A stretch of DNA of 64,000 nucleotides from Aeromicrobium sp. PE09-221 (GTDB lineage: Bacteria; Actinomycetota; Actinomycetes; Propionibacteriales; Nocardioidaceae). The translations under genes and the position numbers were made by a program. The stretch's first letter is position 1. Every line of letters begins with the position of its first letter. The stretch spans positions 1 to 64,000 of the forward strand of contig NZ_MIJB01000006.1 of assembly GCF_002174305.1 (NCBI RefSeq), read 5' to 3'. The notes below the pieces were generated by a model. The model was not told the DNA's origin and searched no databases. It worked only from the letters and a program-made list of their open reading frames with translations. Shown one piece after another: positions 61,269 to 64,000 of this stretch.

Positions 61269-61272
<4 letters not shown>
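60397..61272 (-). CDS. Branched-chain amino acid-type ABC permease, LivH-like
   Basis: A 291-residue permease with about eight hydrophobic segments: GALYALLTIGVALLFGVLGLMNFAYGE at the start, LRAAAENFQMAESLGVKGNRVIASAFVIAGVLAAVGAV as coupling segment, and GLQPMLIGVIGAVLGGMSSLRGAALGGFILG. It overlaps the LivF-like gene and the LivM-like gene by 4 bp each, so all are made from one message. Confidence 0.93.
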
Positions 61273-62006
<734 letters not shown>

Positions 62007-62007
62007 G

Positions 62008-62751
62008 TCACTCTCGTTTCCCGAAGTAGATCTCGATCACCTGGGGGTCCTTGCGCACCCGTTGAGGCTCGCCCTCGATGACCGTCCGGCCGCTGTCGAG
62101 CACGTGCAGCCGATCGCACGTGCCCATCACCACCGACATGTCGTGTTCCACGAGCAGCACCCCGATGCTGTGCTCGCGCGCGAACCCGCGGATGCTCTCG
62201 ATGAGCTGGACCGCCTCGGACTCGTTCTGACCGGCCGCGGGCTCGTCGAGCAGGAGGAACCGCGGCTGGGCCGCGAGGGCCCGGGCGATGGCCGTGGTCC
62301 TGATCCGGCCCGCCGTCAGCGAGTCCGCCGTCAGATGGGCGACGTCCTCCAGTCCCAGCTGCGCGAGGGTGGTCCGTGCCATGTCTCGGGCGGCGCCGCG
62401 CCGGAGCCCGACCCCGAGCCCCGCCACCTCGACGTTCTCGAACACCGTGAGACGACCGAACACCCGGCCGCTCTGGTAGGTACGGACGACACCCTCGCGC
62501 ACGCGCCGCCGCATCGACAGCCGGCTGAGATCGCGATCATCGAGCAGCACCGCCCCGGAGGTCGGCCGCAGCATCCCGCTGAGCAGATTCAACGTCGTCG
62601 TCTTGCCCGACCCATTGGGGCCGATGAGGCCCAGCACCTCACCCCGCGAGACCGTGAGGCTGACGCCGTCGACCGCTTTGACGCCGTCGAAGTGAACACC
62701 GGCGTCGCGCATGGACAGCACGGAGGGTGACTCGGAGAGTGTCGCCATCAC
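62008..62751 (-). CDS. ABC transporter ATPase, LivG-like, with divergent signature motif
   Basis: A 247-residue ATPase. Walker A GPNGSGKTT, Q-loop RTYQSGRVFGRLTVFENV and Walker B FLLLDEPAAGQNESE are present, and LLVEHDMSVVM supplies the switch His. The signature motif is SLTAGRIRTTAIARAL rather than LSGGQ or the LPYGxQR form common in LivG. Because LivG and LivF form a heterodimer, one of the two ATP sites may be weak. ATG 62751 is used; it is 1 bp from the binding-protein stop. Confidence 0.9.
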   Translation of the reverse strand: MMATLSESPSVLSMRDAGVHFDGVKAVDGVSLTVSRGEVLGLIGPNGSGKTTTLNLLSGMLRPTSGAVLLDDRDLSRLSMRRRVREGVVRTYQSGRVFGRLTVFENVEVAGLGVGLRRGAARDMARTTLAQLGLEDVAHLTADSLTAGRIRTTAIARALAAQPRFLLLDEPAAGQNESEAVQLIESIRGFAREHSIGVLLVEHDMSVVMGTCDRLHVLDSGRTVIEGEPQRVRKDPQVIEIYFGKRE

Positions 62752-62752
62752 G

Positions 62753-64000
62753 TCACCCGGCGCAGGCGTTTCCGTCGCCGAGATCGGGCAACGTCTCGAG
62801 TCGCTGCTGGGTCACGAAGGACATCGCCCCGTCGGACACGTTGATGACGCTCATCGGGAAGTCGATGATCTTGTGGCACGTCTCGGAGAAATAGGTGACC
62901 TCACCGACCGGCGTAGAGACCGCCTCGCCCTCGGCGAGCGCGTCGCGCACCGTGGGACCGTCGAGGTCGTCGATGCCGGCCAGGGCATCGGCGATCGCCG
63001 AGACCATCGAGTAGCCGAGCACGGCATAGGCCGACGAGGGCTCGGCGCCGTACTCCTCGTCATAGGCCGAGACGAAGTCGTCCAGCTCGGAGGAGTCCGC
63101 GCCCGTGCAGTAGCTGTAGCAGGCGAAGCCGGTGTAGTAGATGTCGCTCGCATTGCCGACGATGTCAAGGAGCGCCTGACCGTCGAGGGCCGCCGGCCCG
63201 AGGATCGGGATCTCGATGCCCGCCTCGCGCAGCTGCCGGATCGCCGTCGCCCCGCCGGGATTCCAGCTCGCCACGTAGACGAAGTCCGGCTGCGGGGACA
63301 TGCCGCGCAGTCGAGCGGCCTGGCTCGCGATGTTGACGCTGTCGCCACCGGGGAAGGCGTCCGAGCCGACGACCTCGCCGCCGAGCTCCTCGAAGGTCGC
63401 CTGGAAGTAGGCTCCGGCCGACTTGGTGTACTCGATGCTCTCGTCCTGCAGGATATAGGCGCTCTGCCAGCCCTGATCGATCGCCCACGCGGCACCCGAC
63501 CCGCCCTCAACATCGCTGCCCGCGTTCGCCGAGAAGATGAAGTCGCCGAGGGTCGTCAGGTCCGCCATCTTCGGGTCGCCCGCGCAGATCGAGATGGCCG
63601 GCACCTCCGCGCTCTGCGCCACGCTGGCGCCCGGTGCGCTCAGATCGAAGTCGCACGGTGTCACCAGCAGGTCGACGCCCTCGCCGATGAGCTCGGTGGC
63701 GGCGGTGCCGACTGTCTCGGGGCTGCTGCGCACATCGCGGGTGACGGTCCGGATGGTCTTGCCGTCGACTCCCCCCTCCTCGTTGATCTGGTCGATACGC
63801 AACATGGCCGCCTGGGTGGGTTCCACGTCGAAGGGGGCCATGTTGCCGCTCTCGGAGGTCGCGAAGCCGATGACGATCTCGTCGGCATCCGACGAGTCAT
63901 CGGATCCGCCGCCGCAGGCCGCGAGCAGGGTGACGGCGGCCGTCGCCACTACCGCCGCGGCCGCCTTCCAGGGTGTTTTAGGGCGCACTGAGTAAAGCAT
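62753..64000 (-). CDS. Liv-type ABC substrate-binding lipoprotein (start near window edge)
   Basis: At least 415 residues. A signal peptide ends in the lipobox LLAAC (Cys near residue 29). The mature part starts EIVIGFATSESGNMAPFDVEP, the type I periplasmic binding fold of LivK/AmiC/urea-binding proteins, and has STPVGEVTYFSETCHKI near the end. The first readable ATG is at the last base of the window; GTG 63988 is an alternative start, and the promoter lies outside. It heads the operon with LivG-, LivF-, LivH- and LivM-like genes. Ligand unknown. Confidence 0.9.
   Translation of the reverse strand: MLYSVRPKTPWKAAAAVVATAAVTLLAACGGGSDDSSDADEIVIGFATSESGNMAPFDVEPTQAAMLRIDQINEEGGVDGKTIRTVTRDVRSSPETVGTAATELIGEGVDLLVTPCDFDLSAPGASVAQSAEVPAISICAGDPKMADLTTLGDFIFSANAGSDVEGGSGAAWAIDQGWQSAYILQDESIEYTKSAGAYFQATFEELGGEVVGSDAFPGGDSVNIASQAARLRGMSPQPDFVYVASWNPGGATAIRQLREAGIEIPILGPAALDGQALLDIVGNASDIYYTGFACYSYCTGADSSELDDFVSAYDEEYGAEPSSAYAVLGYSMVSAIADALAGIDDLDGPTVRDALAEGEAVSTPVGEVTYFSETCHKIIDFPMSVINVSDGAMSFVTQQRLETLPDLGDGNACAG

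Overview
The window is high-GC DNA from a free-living actinobacterium (Actinomycetota). The evidence is strong G/C bias at third codon positions, many ATGA/GTGA stop-start overlaps inside operons, and typically actinobacterial families (DUF3618 protein, Actinobacterial Holin-X-like protein, twin-lipobox substrate-binding proteins). The genus cannot be fixed from this sequence. No tRNA, rRNA, CRISPR array or prophage was seen. Almost everything is accessory metabolism: transporters, hydrolases, sugar kinases and their local regulators.

Region 1 (1-5.8 kb) is a decayed, transfer-prone edge. It has the 3' end of an IS481-type transposase cutting a glycosyltransferase gene, an intact UDP-glucose dehydrogenase, a frameshifted IclR regulator, a DUF4143-type ATPase, an IS3 orfA scrap, and a HEPN/nucleotidyltransferase pair whose HEPN gene carries two frameshifts. 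Region 2 (5.8-13.5 kb) holds a quinone-oxidoreductase-like gene and a tightly coupled aldoxime dehydratase, LysR, nitrilase and MHS-type transporter operon. Next come Ohr and a FadR-type regulator coupled to an acetamidase/formamidase. A plausible theme is aldoxime to nitrile to acid, with amide hydrolysis nearby.

Region 3 (13.6-24.8 kb) is the most unusual. On one strand are a DUF1275 membrane protein, a PfkB homologue lacking the usual catalytic Asp, a nucleoside-phosphorylase-like protein, a Bmp-like protein without a signal peptide, a methyltransferase, a SIS protein, a complete NMT1/THI5-type ABC importer, a PfkB kinase with a CxxC insert, and an RpiR regulator. It looks like uptake and breakdown of an unknown sugar- or nucleoside-containing compound. 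Region 4 (24.8-36.2 kb) has a phosphotriesterase-family hydrolase coupled to a MetF-like reductase with a cysteine-rich N-terminus, a HutC-type regulator, a second NMT1-type importer ending in a fused SnoaL-amidase, and a divergent operon of cupin, creatininase, isochorismatase-type hydrolase and AtzA/TrzN-type amidohydrolase. This fits catabolism of an N-rich heterocycle or amide.

Region 5 (36.3-40.9 kb) has a patatin phospholipase, a two-domain surface beta-lactamase-like protein, a superinfection-immunity-like membrane protein and a VapBC pair. Region 6 (41-48.9 kb) is an amino-sugar locus: DeoR and SIS on one strand, and SIS (AgaS-like), NagA, a PfkB sugar-phosphate kinase, a class II aldolase and a split ascorbate-type (SgaBA/UlaABC-like) PTS on the other. 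Two promoters there carry the same 10-bp-phased repeats. Region 7 (48.9-51.1 kb) has small envelope proteins, a YihY-family protein and a Fic remnant. Region 8 (51.2-56.6 kb) is a fructose-type PTS operon (DeoR, 1-phosphofructokinase, IIBC, IIA) divergent from a second class II aldolase and a HAD phosphatase. Region 9 (56.5-64 kb) has three small enzymes, an RpiR regulator and a complete LivKGFHM-type importer that runs to the window edge.
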